Assembly: GCA_045631645.1 (NCBI GenBank) | Contig: JAZQVC010000045.1 | Span: 17,011 to 81,010, forward strand | Origin: SIG459 sp045631645 | GTDB lineage: Bacteria; Bacillota; Clostridia; Oscillospirales; Oscillospiraceae | DNA length: 64,000 nucleotides | Direction: 5' to 3' | In this document: one piece after another, positions 42,586 to 51,846 of the stretch | Layout of the letters: the number at the start of each line of letters is the position of its first letter | How positions within the stretch are numbered: the stretch's first letter is position 1 | Program-made: the position numbers and the translations under genes | The notes under the pieces: model-generated | Seen by the model: the letters and a program-made list of their open reading frames with translations, nothing else | The model's database searches: none | Told to the model about the DNA's origin: nothing

Positions 42586-43707
42586 TTGAAAGACAGTAAA
42601 CTGAAAGTTGCTATTATCAGCTGCGGTATGATTACCAATGCAGCTCACATTCCTGCGTACCGCAATCTGGGCGACAAGGTGGATCTTGTTGCTGTTTGCG
42701 ACATTAACCCCGTTTCTGCGGAGCAGACCGCAAAACGCCATGGTATTCCCAATTGGTATACCGATGCGGAAGAGATGCTGCAGAAGGAGAGACCCGATCT
42801 GGTTTCTGTCTGCACTCCCAACGCATTACATAAGAAGATGACCATGCTGGCTCTTTCTTACGGTTGCCATGTTGCCTGCGAGAAGCCCATTGCATTTACA
42901 TATGCTGACGCTAAGGAAATGTTTGATTATGCCCGCGAGAAAAACCGTGTGCTTTTTGCATGTCAGGTAGTTCGCTATAATCAGGAATATCAGTTCGCCA
43001 AGGAAATGATGGAAGAGGGCGTTCTCGGTGACGTTTACTTCTCCGAATTTTCTCTCATCCGTCGTCGCGGTGTTCCCAAGTGGGGCGCTTTCCACAGAAA
43101 AGACGCCAACGGTGGCGGCGTACTGTGCGATCTGGGTGTTCACCTTATCGATGCTGCCCTTTGGGTAATGGGTAACCCCGGCTTCACCGCCATTTCCGGC
43201 ACTGCATCCTCCCGCATTGCACGCAATGAGCAGGGCATTATCACAAGTCTTGCCGAAAGCGGAGCACCTGCAGGAGTGTTTAACGCAAGACCTTATTCTC
43301 CCGAAGAATTCGAGGTGGAAGAGTTTGCAGCAGGTAATATCCGTCTGGATAACGGATGCTGCATCAACTTCAAGACCTCCTGGGCTGTGAACCTGCCTCC
43401 AGAGTACTCTATGTCCTTCGCAGGCAGCAAGGCCGGTCTGCTGCTGCCCAAGATGGAAATTCTCTCTACTATGGGCAAATACCAGACCAATGTCCAGCCC
43501 CGTTTGTTCCCCGAGGAAGCCCGCTTTGCAAAAGAACCCTTCCCCGGCCACTCCTATCTGTTTGAAAATGCTGTGGATCATATCCTGACAGGCTCTCCTC
43601 TCGCTGTAAGACCTGAAGAGACCCTTACTGTTGCTGCTATTATCGATGCATTCTATCTCTCCGCTGCAGAGAACCGCGAAGTTCGTGCTGAAGAGATTCT
43701 TAAATAA
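42586..43707 (+). CDS. Gfo/Idh/MocA family oxidoreductase
   Basis: 373 residues. TTG start, 5-8 bases after GGAGTGAT; the nearby ATG and GTG are in other frames. The nucleotide fold is LKVAIISCGMITNAAHIPAY; VSVCTPNALHKKM and CHVACEKPIAFTYADAKEM (EKP present) follow. GGGVLCDLGVHLIDAALWVMG gives the Asp and His. The substrate is unknown. First gene of the operon with a TIM-barrel protein and an ABC importer, so it probably acts on the imported compound. Confidence 0.92.
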   Translation: MKDSKLKVAIISCGMITNAAHIPAYRNLGDKVDLVAVCDINPVSAEQTAKRHGIPNWYTDAEEMLQKERPDLVSVCTPNALHKKMTMLALSYGCHVACEKPIAFTYADAKEMFDYAREKNRVLFACQVVRYNQEYQFAKEMMEEGVLGDVYFSEFSLIRRRGVPKWGAFHRKDANGGGVLCDLGVHLIDAALWVMGNPGFTAISGTASSRIARNEQGIITSLAESGAPAGVFNARPYSPEEFEVEEFAAGNIRLDNGCCINFKTSWAVNLPPEYSMSFAGSKAGLLLPKMEILSTMGKYQTNVQPRLFPEEARFAKEPFPGHSYLFENAVDHILTGSPLAVRPEETLTVAAIIDAFYLSAAENREVRAEEILK

Positions 43708-43739
43708 TTATTGATAATTAGGAAGGAGCGACCCCAGAT

Positions 43740-44684
43740 ATGAAAGTTGGACTGTATTCTATTTCCTGTTCTGGCACCTGGTTTAATGACCGCCCCGCTC
43801 TCACTGTTGAGGAATTTATCGACACTGCAAAGAAATTTGGCTATGACGGTGTTGAAATCGACCTGAAGCGCCCCCATGGTTCTCCCATTGACCTTGATGA
43901 GAAGCGCTGCAAGGAAATTCGTGAGTATGCCGCCAAACAGGGTTTGGAAATTTGCGGCGTAGCTGCAAACAACAATTTCGCATCCATCGTTCCTGAGCAT
44001 ATTGAAAACGAGCTCCTTATGGTGAAGGAGCAGATCCGCGTGGCAAAGCAGCTTGGCGCTCCCGTTCTGCGTGTGTTCGCCTGCTGGCGCGGCATAGTGA
44101 TGAAAGATGGCATTGCCACCTATGAAATCACCGGAAAGCACCATACATATTACGGAGCCCTTGACCATGAGCTTCGTCTGAGTATTGTAAAATGCCTGAA
44201 GGAAGCTGCAAAATGGGCAGAGGAAGCAGGCGTTATCCTTGCTCTCCAGAACCATCATCCCATAATCGACGAATACACCGATATGATCGATCTGGTCAAG
44301 TGGGTGGATTCTCCTTGGGTTCAGTGCTGTCTGGATGCTCCCTGCTGCGGCTGGACCGAGAAGCGCCAGAGTGATGAATACATCACTAAAGCCGTTTATG
44401 ATGTTGGCAAGATGCAGATGATCAGCCACGCCAATGCTGAGTTTGTGGAAAATGAGGACGGATCTATAAATATGATCTCCTTTGATCCCCATCTCCAGCC
44501 TGTGCTGACCAACTATCCTGCATTTATCAAGGCTCTGAAGGAAATCGGCTATGACGGATACATCAACTATGAATTCTGCCATATGCCTTTCCAGAACGGA
44601 AAAGTTCTTGGATACAACGATTATATCGAAGATCAGATCCGCATTGCCCAGAAATATTTCCGCGGCCTGATCGAAAACGCCTGA
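43740..44684 (+). CDS. Xylose-isomerase-like TIM-barrel protein (sugar phosphate isomerase/epimerase)
   Basis: 314 residues. KVGLYSISCSGTWFND, YDGVEIDLKRPHG, APVLRVFACWRG, GVILALQNHHPIIDE, WVQCCLDAPCCGW, MISHANAEFVE and YDGYINYEFCHM give the barrel. The usual metal Glu at strand 4-5 reads LQNHHP with Gln, so the first metal ligand may differ from the other three copies. It follows an oxidoreductase gene and precedes the binding-protein gene. RBS AAGGAG. Confidence 0.88.
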   Translation: MKVGLYSISCSGTWFNDRPALTVEEFIDTAKKFGYDGVEIDLKRPHGSPIDLDEKRCKEIREYAAKQGLEICGVAANNNFASIVPEHIENELLMVKEQIRVAKQLGAPVLRVFACWRGIVMKDGIATYEITGKHHTYYGALDHELRLSIVKCLKEAAKWAEEAGVILALQNHHPIIDEYTDMIDLVKWVDSPWVQCCLDAPCCGWTEKRQSDEYITKAVYDVGKMQMISHANAEFVENEDGSINMISFDPHLQPVLTNYPAFIKALKEIGYDGYINYEFCHMPFQNGKVLGYNDYIEDQIRIAQKYFRGLIENA

Positions 44685-44706
44685 TTTTCGGGCAAACAAT
44701 TCTTTG

Positions 44707-44737
44707 ATAATCATGGGGGAGGAAGACCCCTGATTAT
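44707..44737 (+). other. Hairpin ahead of the binding-protein gene
   Basis: ATAATCA-T-GGGG pairs with CCCC-TGATTAT (44707-44718 with 44727-44737, one bulge). No T-run follows. It may protect the highly expressed downstream message after processing. Confidence 0.5.
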
Positions 44738-44765
44738 ATAACAAAACTCTTAAGGAGGAAACACA

Positions 44766-45899
44766 ATGAAGAAGTACCTGGCACTGGTTCTTGCTCTCGT
44801 TATGCTGTTCGCTCTGGTTGCTTGTGGCAACGAAGCTCCTGCAGCTCCCGCAGCTCCTGCTGATCCCGCAGCTCCTGCAGCTCCTGCTGATCCCGCAGCT
44901 CCCGAAGCAAAGACCGAACTCAAGCTCGCCTCTCATAACGCTGTTATCGAGGGCAACCCCTATCGTATCCGTTACGAGGCTGACATCCAGGAAGCAGCTG
45001 CAGCTGCTGCTGATTACGGCCTGACCGTCACCTACGCATCTTTCGTTTCCAACTGGGATGCTGCTACCGAGTCTCAGCAGATCGAGAACTCCATCAACGA
45101 GGGCTATGACATCATCCTTGTCAACCCCGTTTCTTCCACCGGTCTTGATCCCATCATCGAGAAGGCTCAGGATGCAGGCATCGTTTACATCAACGCTGAC
45201 TGCGAGTACACCTCCACCGATGTTAACGTTCTGAACGTTTGCACCGACCAGTACTACCTCGGCTACACCACTGCTAAGTATGCAGGTGAAGTTCTTGGCG
45301 AAGGCGCTAAGGTCATCATGATCGCTGCTCTCGACGGCAACTCTGCAAACACCGACCGTCAGGCTGGTTTTGAGAAGGGCATCGAAGAGGCAGGTCTGGT
45401 AGTCGTTGGCGGCCAGTACAACCATGACTGGGACGCTGTTAAGGCTCAGCAGATCATGACCGAAATCCTCAACTCCGGTCTGGAGTTCGACGGCATTCTC
45501 ATTTCTCAGTGCGCTGAGGCTGCTCTGGCTGCTTATGACGCTGCCGGCGCCGCATATCCCAAGTTCATCGGCTTCAACGATACCGGTGAGTTCATGCAGC
45601 GTATGCTCAAGCTGAACGCTGACGAGAAGAAGATGGACTTCATGGTCCTGTCCAATCCTCCCGGAGTTGGCGCTTCTGCTCTGAACTTCGGTCTCAACAT
45701 GATCCTGGGCAAGGAACTCAAGGATGACGTTTACACCATCCCCGAGATCCACTCCATCCGTCTGCCCTCCAAGGTTGCTTTCACCTATGATGACATCAAC
45801 AACGAAGAGTTCAAGGCAATGGCTGAAGGCATGGCTCCTGGCGATGCAATCACCTATTGGCTCACCATCGACGAAGTTGCTGAACTGTACTTCAAGTAA
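44766..45899 (+). CDS. Sugar ABC transporter substrate-binding lipoprotein
   Basis: 377 residues. Lipoprotein signal ending LVACG places Cys20 on the membrane. Then comes an Ala-Pro linker with the unit APADPA repeated, and a Peripla_BP_4 domain (GYDIILVNPVSSTGLDPII, GIVYINADCEY, GNSANTDRQAGFEKGIEEAG, DGILISQCAEAALAAYDAAG). It is the ribose/galactose-type receptor of the following ATPase and two permeases. Codon use is strongly biased, as for an abundant protein. RBS AAGGAGG. A partial terminator after it would keep ATPase and permease levels lower. Confidence 0.94.
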   Translation: MKKYLALVLALVMLFALVACGNEAPAAPAAPADPAAPAAPADPAAPEAKTELKLASHNAVIEGNPYRIRYEADIQEAAAAAADYGLTVTYASFVSNWDAATESQQIENSINEGYDIILVNPVSSTGLDPIIEKAQDAGIVYINADCEYTSTDVNVLNVCTDQYYLGYTTAKYAGEVLGEGAKVIMIAALDGNSANTDRQAGFEKGIEEAGLVVVGGQYNHDWDAVKAQQIMTEILNSGLEFDGILISQCAEAALAAYDAAGAAYPKFIGFNDTGEFMQRMLKLNADEKKMDFMVLSNPPGVGASALNFGLNMILGKELKDDVYTIPEIHSIRLPSKVAFTYDDINNEEFKAMAEGMAPGDAITYWLTIDEVAELYFK

Positions 45900-45934
45900 G
45901 CAATACTTCATTCCTATTGAGTTTTAACTAACCG

Positions 45935-45973
45935 CTTGGCCGGCGGAATAGCATTATTCCGTCGGCCAAGTTT
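45935..45973 (+). terminator. Leaky terminator after the binding-protein gene
   Basis: 16-bp stem CTTGGCCGGCGGAATA/TATTCCGTCGGCCAAG with GCAT loop and one G-T pair, followed by only three T. Strong stem with a short U tail suggests partial read-through into the ATPase gene. The next 130 bases contain further GC-rich inverted segments (around 45981-46045). Confidence 0.7.
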
Positions 45974-46105
45974 CTATAAGAGCGGTTCCATCCTCGGATG
46001 GGTTCGGAAAAGCGCCCCTTGCCGAAAGGGGAGAGGCGGTTTTGCGAATTGACCACATATAAATAATACAAACAAGGAATATTCAAGGCGGGAGGGGAGT
46101 AATTC

Positions 46106-47599
46106 ATGTTTGAGTTACGCGCAATCGAAAAGAGGTTCGACGCTGTAATTGCCCTTAATGGCGCCCATCTGCAGGTTGAACCCGGCGAGATTCGCGCACT
46201 TTTGGGTTCTAACGGTTCCGGTAAGTCCACTATGATCAAGGTTCTGGCAGGCTTGGTAAACCCCAACAACGGTCAGATTCTGATTGACGGCAAACCGGTG
46301 ACAATCATGAACGGACAAGATTCCAGAAAGCTTGGAATTGCCACAGCATTCCAGGATCTGAGCTTGATCCCCACTATGAGTGTGCGCGACAATATTCTGC
46401 TTGGCAACGAGCCTCGCAATAAGTTGGGAATGGTGGACAAGAAGGCCGCCGATGAGCTGATTGATTCACTGCTGAAGCGTTTTAAGATCGACTGTGATCC
46501 CAATGCTTATGTACAGACCCTTATGCCTTCTGTCCAGACAATGCTTGAGGTTGCCAAGGCAGTTTCTCTGAAGCCCCGTCTGCTGCTTCTGGACGAGGTT
46601 ACCGCATCTCTTCACTATGATGAGATTGAAGTTCTTTTCTCTGTCATGCGCGAGCTGAAAGAGGAAGGCGTTGCTATGCTCTATGTTACCCACCGCATGA
46701 ATGAAGTGTTTGAAGTTTGCGATACCACCACCATCATGCGCAGCGGTGAAACTGTAACAGAGGGCAAAATGTCCGATTTCACTTTGGACGATATCGTATA
46801 CTATATGACCGGCCAGCGTCCCGAGACGGATGCCAAGAGCGAGGGTGAGCATGCCGAAAAGGCCGAGGGCGAGGTTCTGCTTGATGTTCAGGGCATGACC
46901 GTTTTCCCCAAGGTTCGCAATCTCTCCATGCGCGCATATAAGGGCGAAATCGTCGGTATAGGCGGCCTGCAGGGTCAGGGACAGTCCGAGTTTATCCGTG
47001 CGCTGCTGGGTGCCGAAACAATTGAAGAGGGAACTGTCGTTTATGACGGCAAGGAAGTTAAGTTCAAGTCCCCCGCCGAGGCGGTTGTGAACGGAATGGG
47101 CTTTATTTCCGGCGAGCGTAACAGAGAGGCAATGTTCCCCCTGCGTACCATCGAGGAAAATATCCTTGCAGGTAAGGTCGCAAAGGGCAATCTCTTTGCC
47201 TTTATGACAAATAAATCCAACCATGCTTTCGCCAACGAAGCTGTTGAAAAGTATAGTATCAAGATTGGCGAACTGAGCCATCCCGCAAACTCTCTGTCCG
47301 GCGGTAACCAGCAGAAGCTTGTTGTTGCCCGCTGGATTGCAATGCAGCCCAAGCTCCTCCTTCTGGATGACCCCACCAAGGGCGTTGATATTCATTCCAG
47401 ACAGGAGATCCATCGCATTCTCCGCAAATGCGCAGATGACGGAATGACCGTAATCATTTCTTCCAGTGAATCTGAAGAGCTGCTTGCCGCTTCCGACCGT
47501 ATCTACGTATTCTATGAAGGCGCAGTCAGCGCTGTTCTTTCCGGCGCTAATAAGACACCCGAGGCGCTTGTTGCCGCCATGATGGGCATGACTGAATGA
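46106..47599 (+). CDS. Sugar ABC transporter ATPase (RbsA/MglA-like, two domains)
   Basis: 497 residues, two ATPase domains. The N-domain has an intact Walker A (LLGSNGSGKSTMIKVLAG) and Walker B (LLLLDEVTASL), but its signature reads TLMPSVQTMLEVAKA instead of LSGGQ. The C-domain has a degenerate Walker A (GGLQGQGQSEFIRALLG), intact signature LSGGNQQKLVVARW and LLLLDDPTKGVD with Asp for Glu. This leaves one composite catalytic site (N Walker motifs with C signature). GGAGGGG precedes the ATG. Followed by two permease genes with overlapping ends. Confidence 0.93.
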   Translation: MFELRAIEKRFDAVIALNGAHLQVEPGEIRALLGSNGSGKSTMIKVLAGLVNPNNGQILIDGKPVTIMNGQDSRKLGIATAFQDLSLIPTMSVRDNILLGNEPRNKLGMVDKKAADELIDSLLKRFKIDCDPNAYVQTLMPSVQTMLEVAKAVSLKPRLLLLDEVTASLHYDEIEVLFSVMRELKEEGVAMLYVTHRMNEVFEVCDTTTIMRSGETVTEGKMSDFTLDDIVYYMTGQRPETDAKSEGEHAEKAEGEVLLDVQGMTVFPKVRNLSMRAYKGEIVGIGGLQGQGQSEFIRALLGAETIEEGTVVYDGKEVKFKSPAEAVVNGMGFISGERNREAMFPLRTIEENILAGKVAKGNLFAFMTNKSNHAFANEAVEKYSIKIGELSHPANSLSGGNQQKLVVARWIAMQPKLLLLDDPTKGVDIHSRQEIHRILRKCADDGMTVIISSSESEELLAASDRIYVFYEGAVSAVLSGANKTPEALVAAMMGMTE

Positions 47600-47616
47600 G
47601 AAGGGAGGCACGTGAA

Positions 47617-48696
47617 ATGACAAAAATTAAATCTACCCTCCAGCGTTTCCGCAGATCTCCCGCCTTTGCAGGCTTTATCCTGTTTTTAGTTGCATTCATT
47701 CTCAATGCTGCTCTTCAGGGACCTTCTGCATTCTTCACTGTCAGAACATTTAATACCCTTTTTGCCAAGAACGTACCCTTCATTCTTGTCACCGTTGGTC
47801 AGGCTCTGCTGCTTATGTCCGGTACTATGGATATTTCCTGCGGTGTTCAGGTTGCCCTTGTTAATGTTGTTGTTATTATGAGCGGTCAGAGATTTGGCCT
47901 GCCCTTCCTGGTATGCTGTCTGCTGGGCATCGTTGCCGCTATGCTCGCCAGCGTAGTTTGCTGGGTTTGCTGCTCTGTGTTCCGCCTTCCCGCGCTGCTG
48001 GCCAGCTATGCTCTCACTTTTGCCATCAAGGGCGTCAACGTTATGATAATGGACGTACCTCAGGGCAAGGTTGAAAAGGTATTCTACAAGGCTTACGACA
48101 GCCAGCTTTTCGGTTTCATACCGGTGTCGGCTTTGGCTCTTGTGTTGGTACTTCTGATTTGGCTCTATGTTAAGCGCACAAAGTTTGGCTCACATATTTA
48201 TGCAGTCGGCGCAAATCCCCGAAATGCATTTGCAGCCGGCATCAGCCCCTCCGGCGTTCAGCTTAAGGCTTTCCTCCTGAAGGGTCTGTTCACCGGTATT
48301 GCAGGTGTCTGCATTACCCTGATGATTGCCTCGGGTAACCCCCTGCAGGCTGAGGACTACGGTATACGCTCCCTCTCTGCTTGTATCTTGGGCGGTCTTG
48401 GCTTTGGTGGCTGGGGCTCAGTTGCCTGCGGTGTGTTCGGTGCCGGATTCTATGTTCTCATTCAGAACTCCGTTTATTATTTCTTCTCCATGCTTGTTAA
48501 GCTGATACCCGGCTTCGCCGTCAGCAGCTACTGGCAGAATTTCGTTACTGACATTATCATTTTCCTGGGTCTTCTGATGACCATCGTTACCGCTAAGGGT
48601 CAGCGCGAAGCACTTAAGCAGGGAATTGTCCGTCAGTTCAAACGCGAGCCTTATGAAGCAGAGGCCAATGAAGAAAATGGGGGTGAGGACAAATGA
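47617..48696 (+). CDS. Sugar ABC transporter permease 1 (RbsC-like)
   Basis: 359 residues, about nine or ten hydrophobic helices. VPFILVTVGQALLLMSGTMD and YAVGANPRNAFAAGISPSGV are BPD_transp_2 family landmarks. Start at 47617, 8 bases after GGGAGG; an in-frame ATG at 47596 overlaps the ATPase stop. It overlaps permease 2 by 4 bases and should form a heterodimer with it. Confidence 0.92.
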   Translation: MTKIKSTLQRFRRSPAFAGFILFLVAFILNAALQGPSAFFTVRTFNTLFAKNVPFILVTVGQALLLMSGTMDISCGVQVALVNVVVIMSGQRFGLPFLVCCLLGIVAAMLASVVCWVCCSVFRLPALLASYALTFAIKGVNVMIMDVPQGKVEKVFYKAYDSQLFGFIPVSALALVLVLLIWLYVKRTKFGSHIYAVGANPRNAFAAGISPSGVQLKAFLLKGLFTGIAGVCITLMIASGNPLQAEDYGIRSLSACILGGLGFGGWGSVACGVFGAGFYVLIQNSVYYFFSMLVKLIPGFAVSSYWQNFVTDIIIFLGLLMTIVTAKGQREALKQGIVRQFKREPYEAEANEENGGEDK

Positions 48697-49688
48697 AAAA
48701 TCCCACTTTGACCGCTAAACTGACCTTCGGTCAGCGTATCGGCGTCTTCATTAAGAAGAGCCCTGCCCGTATGGCATTTATCATTGCCGTCTTCATCTAT
48801 CTGGTCACTATTATTATCAATCCTGCCGCTTTCAATGCCAGCGCAATCGGCTCTATCATTATGCTGACTCTTCTGCTGAGCTTTGCTTCTGCAGGACAGA
48901 CCATTGTTCTTATCGGCGGCGGTATGGACTTCGGTGTTGGTGCAGTTATGTCCTCTGCGGCAATTCTCACCACCACCATCATGAACGCTCAGGACGGTCA
49001 TTTCTTCCAGCTGCTTATTACTGCACTGGCAATGGGTGCTCTTGTCGGTTTCCTCAACGGTATCTGCACCGTTAAGATCGGCTTGCCTCCCATGATCGTT
49101 ACTATGGCAATAGCCAATGTTGTTACCCGTATGCAGTATGTTCTTACTGAGGGTAGCCCCATGGGTTATGCAGGACCTCAGTTCATTAAGTCTGTTACCT
49201 CTCGTCTTTTCGGAGTGCAGTTTTTGCCCTCCATCATCCTGTACGCATTCATTATCATACCTGTTGTGTATTTCCTGCTGAACCGTTCCCGCTTTGGTAA
49301 GCAGGTATACCTCGTAGGTAATAACCCCGTGGCAGCTAAGCTCAACGGTATCAATGTAGCAAAAGTACAGGTTCTCACTTATGTGTTCTCCGGCGTGTTT
49401 GCCGCTTTCGCAGGTATGCTGGGCGCTGCTTACATGAATGCTGCCCGCTGCCAGATTTTTGATAACTATGCATATGAGTCTCTCATCGCAGTTATCATCG
49501 GCGGAACGCTCCTTTCCGGCGGTGTAGGCACTTATACCGGTAGTATTGCCGGTTCTCTGGTTATGGTCGTGCTCAGTAATATGCTGACTGTTATCGGCCT
49601 GACTCAGCCTCAGCGCAACCTGTTTATGGGTGTTATCCTTATCCTGCTGCTTATTTTGTATAACCGTGAAAAGAATGTTCGCCAGTAA
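48693..49688 (+). CDS. Sugar ABC transporter permease 2 (RbsC-like)
   Basis: 331 residues, BPD_transp_2 family. SAGQTIVLIGGGMDFGVGAV and YLVGNNPVAAKLNGINVAKV are the conserved segments; about nine helices. The two permeases differ clearly, so the importer probably uses a heterodimeric channel rather than the RbsC homodimer. A strong terminator follows. Confidence 0.92.
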   Translation: MKNPTLTAKLTFGQRIGVFIKKSPARMAFIIAVFIYLVTIIINPAAFNASAIGSIIMLTLLLSFASAGQTIVLIGGGMDFGVGAVMSSAAILTTTIMNAQDGHFFQLLITALAMGALVGFLNGICTVKIGLPPMIVTMAIANVVTRMQYVLTEGSPMGYAGPQFIKSVTSRLFGVQFLPSIILYAFIIIPVVYFLLNRSRFGKQVYLVGNNPVAAKLNGINVAKVQVLTYVFSGVFAAFAGMLGAAYMNAARCQIFDNYAYESLIAVIIGGTLLSGGVGTYTGSIAGSLVMVVLSNMLTVIGLTQPQRNLFMGVILILLLILYNREKNVRQ

Positions 49689-49698
49689 TAGTTAGTTT

Positions 49699-49745
49699 AC
49701 GGGGACAGGACAGGCCTTGCCTGACCCTGTCCCCGTATTTTTTTT
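49699..49745 (+). terminator. Strong terminator after the ABC importer operon
   Basis: ACGGGGACAGG/CCTGTCCCCGT (11 bp), an A-A mismatch, then CAGGC/GCCTG with a CTT loop, followed by ATTTTTTTT. Ends the operon before the MFS gene. Confidence 0.93.
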
Positions 49746-49760
49746 ACAGGAGGCAATAAA

Positions 49761-50951
49761 ATGGAACAGAGAGCAAGTGTTGCAAAGCGAATTACGGCTG
49801 CGGTTCTTGTAACCAGCTTTGCATATGCTTTTGTTAATTCTATTACCAGTGTATTGGTCAATGATGTTGTCGAAACATTTTCTTTGACCGGCGCATCCCA
49901 GGGCTTGATGAGCAGTATGCTCAGTCTTGGTTTGATGATAGCCTTGCTTATCAACCCACTTTTTCAGGGAAGAGTGGGAAAAATCACCATGATACTTGTT
50001 TCGGGAGGACTTATGGCGGTGACGCTGCTGCTTTCTTCCCTCTCGCCTAATTTCACCGTGTTCATGGTATCAATTACCTGTATGGGCGTTGGCTGCGGCT
50101 GGCTGGATGGCTATATCAACTCCACAATGATAGATGCGCATCCCGATGATAATCCCAAATATCTTGGCTTGCTCCACGGAATTTTTGGAATTGGCAGTCT
50201 TATTGCGCCTCTTGCTATGCAGTGGCTGTTGGGCGCAAGCAACTGGAGATGGGTCAATGTTGCAATCGCGGCTTTGATGGTTGTTGCAATGGTGATGGTG
50301 TTTGTTTCCGGCGGCGGCAAAAAAAGCGCCGATATGTTTGGAAAAGCTCAGGAGGAGCGCCTTACTGCCAAGCAGCTGGGAGCTTATCTGAAAAGCGGCA
50401 GAAACCTGCTTCTTCTCGGTTGCGGCGCCATGACATCTATGTTCCAGACAGGTGTGCTTTGCTGGATAGCCCGCTATATGCTTCTGGCTCATGATAAGGC
50501 TGCACTCGGAGCAAGCTGCCTGACGATTTTCTGGATTGCCGCCACAGTTAACCGTTTCCTTGCACCTCGTCTTCGCGCCCGTCCTCTTGTGCTGATTATG
50601 GGCGGAGCACTGCTTTCTTCTCTTTCCCTTGGACTGGGAATCATAAGCGGCAGCGCGGTAATTATGTGCATTTGCGTGGGTCTTATGGGTCTGTTTACGG
50701 GGCATTTTATGCCTATGGTGGTTTCGGAGTGTGCAGAGGGTTATCATGGCAACACAACTCTGACAACCTCTGTTGTAATGTTTGTAATGGGAATTGCCAG
50801 AGTAATAGTTCCCATTTTGATGGCTGCATTGACAGACATAGTTTCCGTCCAGGTGGGAATGGCTTTCCCCATTATATCCGGCGTTCTTGCGGCCGTATTC
50901 TGTGTGTGGGTGCTTAAACTTAAAGGAGCAAAAGCCAATGAAGTCCGATAA
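49761..50951 (+). CDS. MFS transporter
   Basis: 396 residues, about 12 hydrophobic helices. After helix 2 comes NPLFQGRVGKITMILVSGG, a variant of the MFS loop 2-3 motif; LLHGIFGIGSLIAPLAMQWL resembles FucP/sugar-type carriers. It should be a proton-coupled carrier in the cytoplasmic membrane; substrate unknown, a sugar being the context-based guess. GGAGG 9 bases upstream, directly after the terminator, so it may have its own weak promoter there. Its stop lies inside the AraC-type regulator gene. Confidence 0.88.
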   Translation: MEQRASVAKRITAAVLVTSFAYAFVNSITSVLVNDVVETFSLTGASQGLMSSMLSLGLMIALLINPLFQGRVGKITMILVSGGLMAVTLLLSSLSPNFTVFMVSITCMGVGCGWLDGYINSTMIDAHPDDNPKYLGLLHGIFGIGSLIAPLAMQWLLGASNWRWVNVAIAALMVVAMVMVFVSGGGKKSADMFGKAQEERLTAKQLGAYLKSGRNLLLLGCGAMTSMFQTGVLCWIARYMLLAHDKAALGASCLTIFWIAATVNRFLAPRLRARPLVLIMGGALLSSLSLGLGIISGSAVIMCICVGLMGLFTGHFMPMVVSECAEGYHGNTTLTTSVVMFVMGIARVIVPILMAALTDIVSVQVGMAFPIISGVLAAVFCVWVLKLKGAKANEVR

Positions 50952-51846
50952 GCTTGAACTTCAGAGCTTTTTCTGGGAATACAGGATGGATCCAAGCTTT
51001 CCTTTTTCTGCCTTGGATTATCATGTGGTAGACACGGTGGGGGAAGCGCCTCCGAGGCTGCATTGGCACAGTTTTTATGAACTGGGCATATGCACTGCGG
51101 GAGAGGGTAAGTTTTACTTTGAGGGCAAAGCCTACGAGTATTCCGCCGGAGATGTGTTTCTTATCAATAACCTTGAAAAGCATGGTGCAGCCACCGTAAC
51201 AGGACTCGATACCCATTTCAGGTTCTTCCTGTTTCTTCCTGAGCTTTTCTTCGAAGGAAGCGGAGTTCAGGCGGCGGAGTACCTGCTGCCCTTCCATTAT
51301 GACAGTGCTCGCTTCTGCAACAAAATTGCAGGAGAAAGCGAGGAAGGAAAGAAGCTGAAAGCAATTCTTGAAGAACTGTGGCAGGATGCAAACTCGGAAA
51401 AAGCAGGTAAACAGCGCCTGATAAGGTCGAGGCTTCAATTGCTGCTTGCGGAGCTTTGCAGCATTTTGAAACTGGATGACGGTGCAGACTCCGCCACCGG
51501 CTTCACAGACTATTTGCGACTTCGCCCCGCGCTTGCTTATATAGACGCAAACTATACCTCGAAACTCGTTCAAAAGGAAATAGCGGCTCTTTGCTATCTG
51601 AGCGAGTCAAGGTTTCGCCATTTGTTCCGCAGCCAGATGCACATGAGTTTTCAGGACTATGTTGCGCGACTGCGCTATCTGGAGGCAAGGCGAAAAATCG
51701 CATCGGGAGTGGGCAGTATTGAAGATGCTATACGTAGCTCCGGCATAAGCAACTCCTATAGTTTTTATAAAATGTTCAATGAGAATGAGGGACTTACACC
51801 CTATGCTTGGCGCAAAGGGCTTGAAGAAGCGAAAAAGAATGGCTGA
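50938..51846 (+). CDS. AraC-family transcriptional regulator
   Basis: 302 residues. N-terminal cupin sensor (about 25-120; PPRLHWHSFYELGICTAGEG, YSAGDVFLINNLEKHG). C-terminal double helix-turn-helix (about 200-300; KLVQKEIAALCYLSESRFRH and IEDAIRSSGISNSYSFYKMF, then GLTPYAWRK). It should sense a small ligand and activate nearby sugar genes, perhaps the MFS carrier and the reductase downstream. The ATG at 50938 follows AAAGGAG and overlaps the carrier gene by 14 bases. Confidence 0.92.
   Translation: MKSDKLELQSFFWEYRMDPSFPFSALDYHVVDTVGEAPPRLHWHSFYELGICTAGEGKFYFEGKAYEYSAGDVFLINNLEKHGAATVTGLDTHFRFFLFLPELFFEGSGVQAAEYLLPFHYDSARFCNKIAGESEEGKKLKAILEELWQDANSEKAGKQRLIRSRLQLLLAELCSILKLDDGADSATGFTDYLRLRPALAYIDANYTSKLVQKEIAALCYLSESRFRHLFRSQMHMSFQDYVARLRYLEARRKIASGVGSIEDAIRSSGISNSYSFYKMFNENEGLTPYAWRKGLEEAKKNG

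Noticed and set aside
44830..44910. Tandem DNA repeats near the start of the binding-protein gene
   Set aside because: They encode the Ala-Pro linker after the lipobox, an ordinary flexible tether, and are not a mobile or regulatory repeat.
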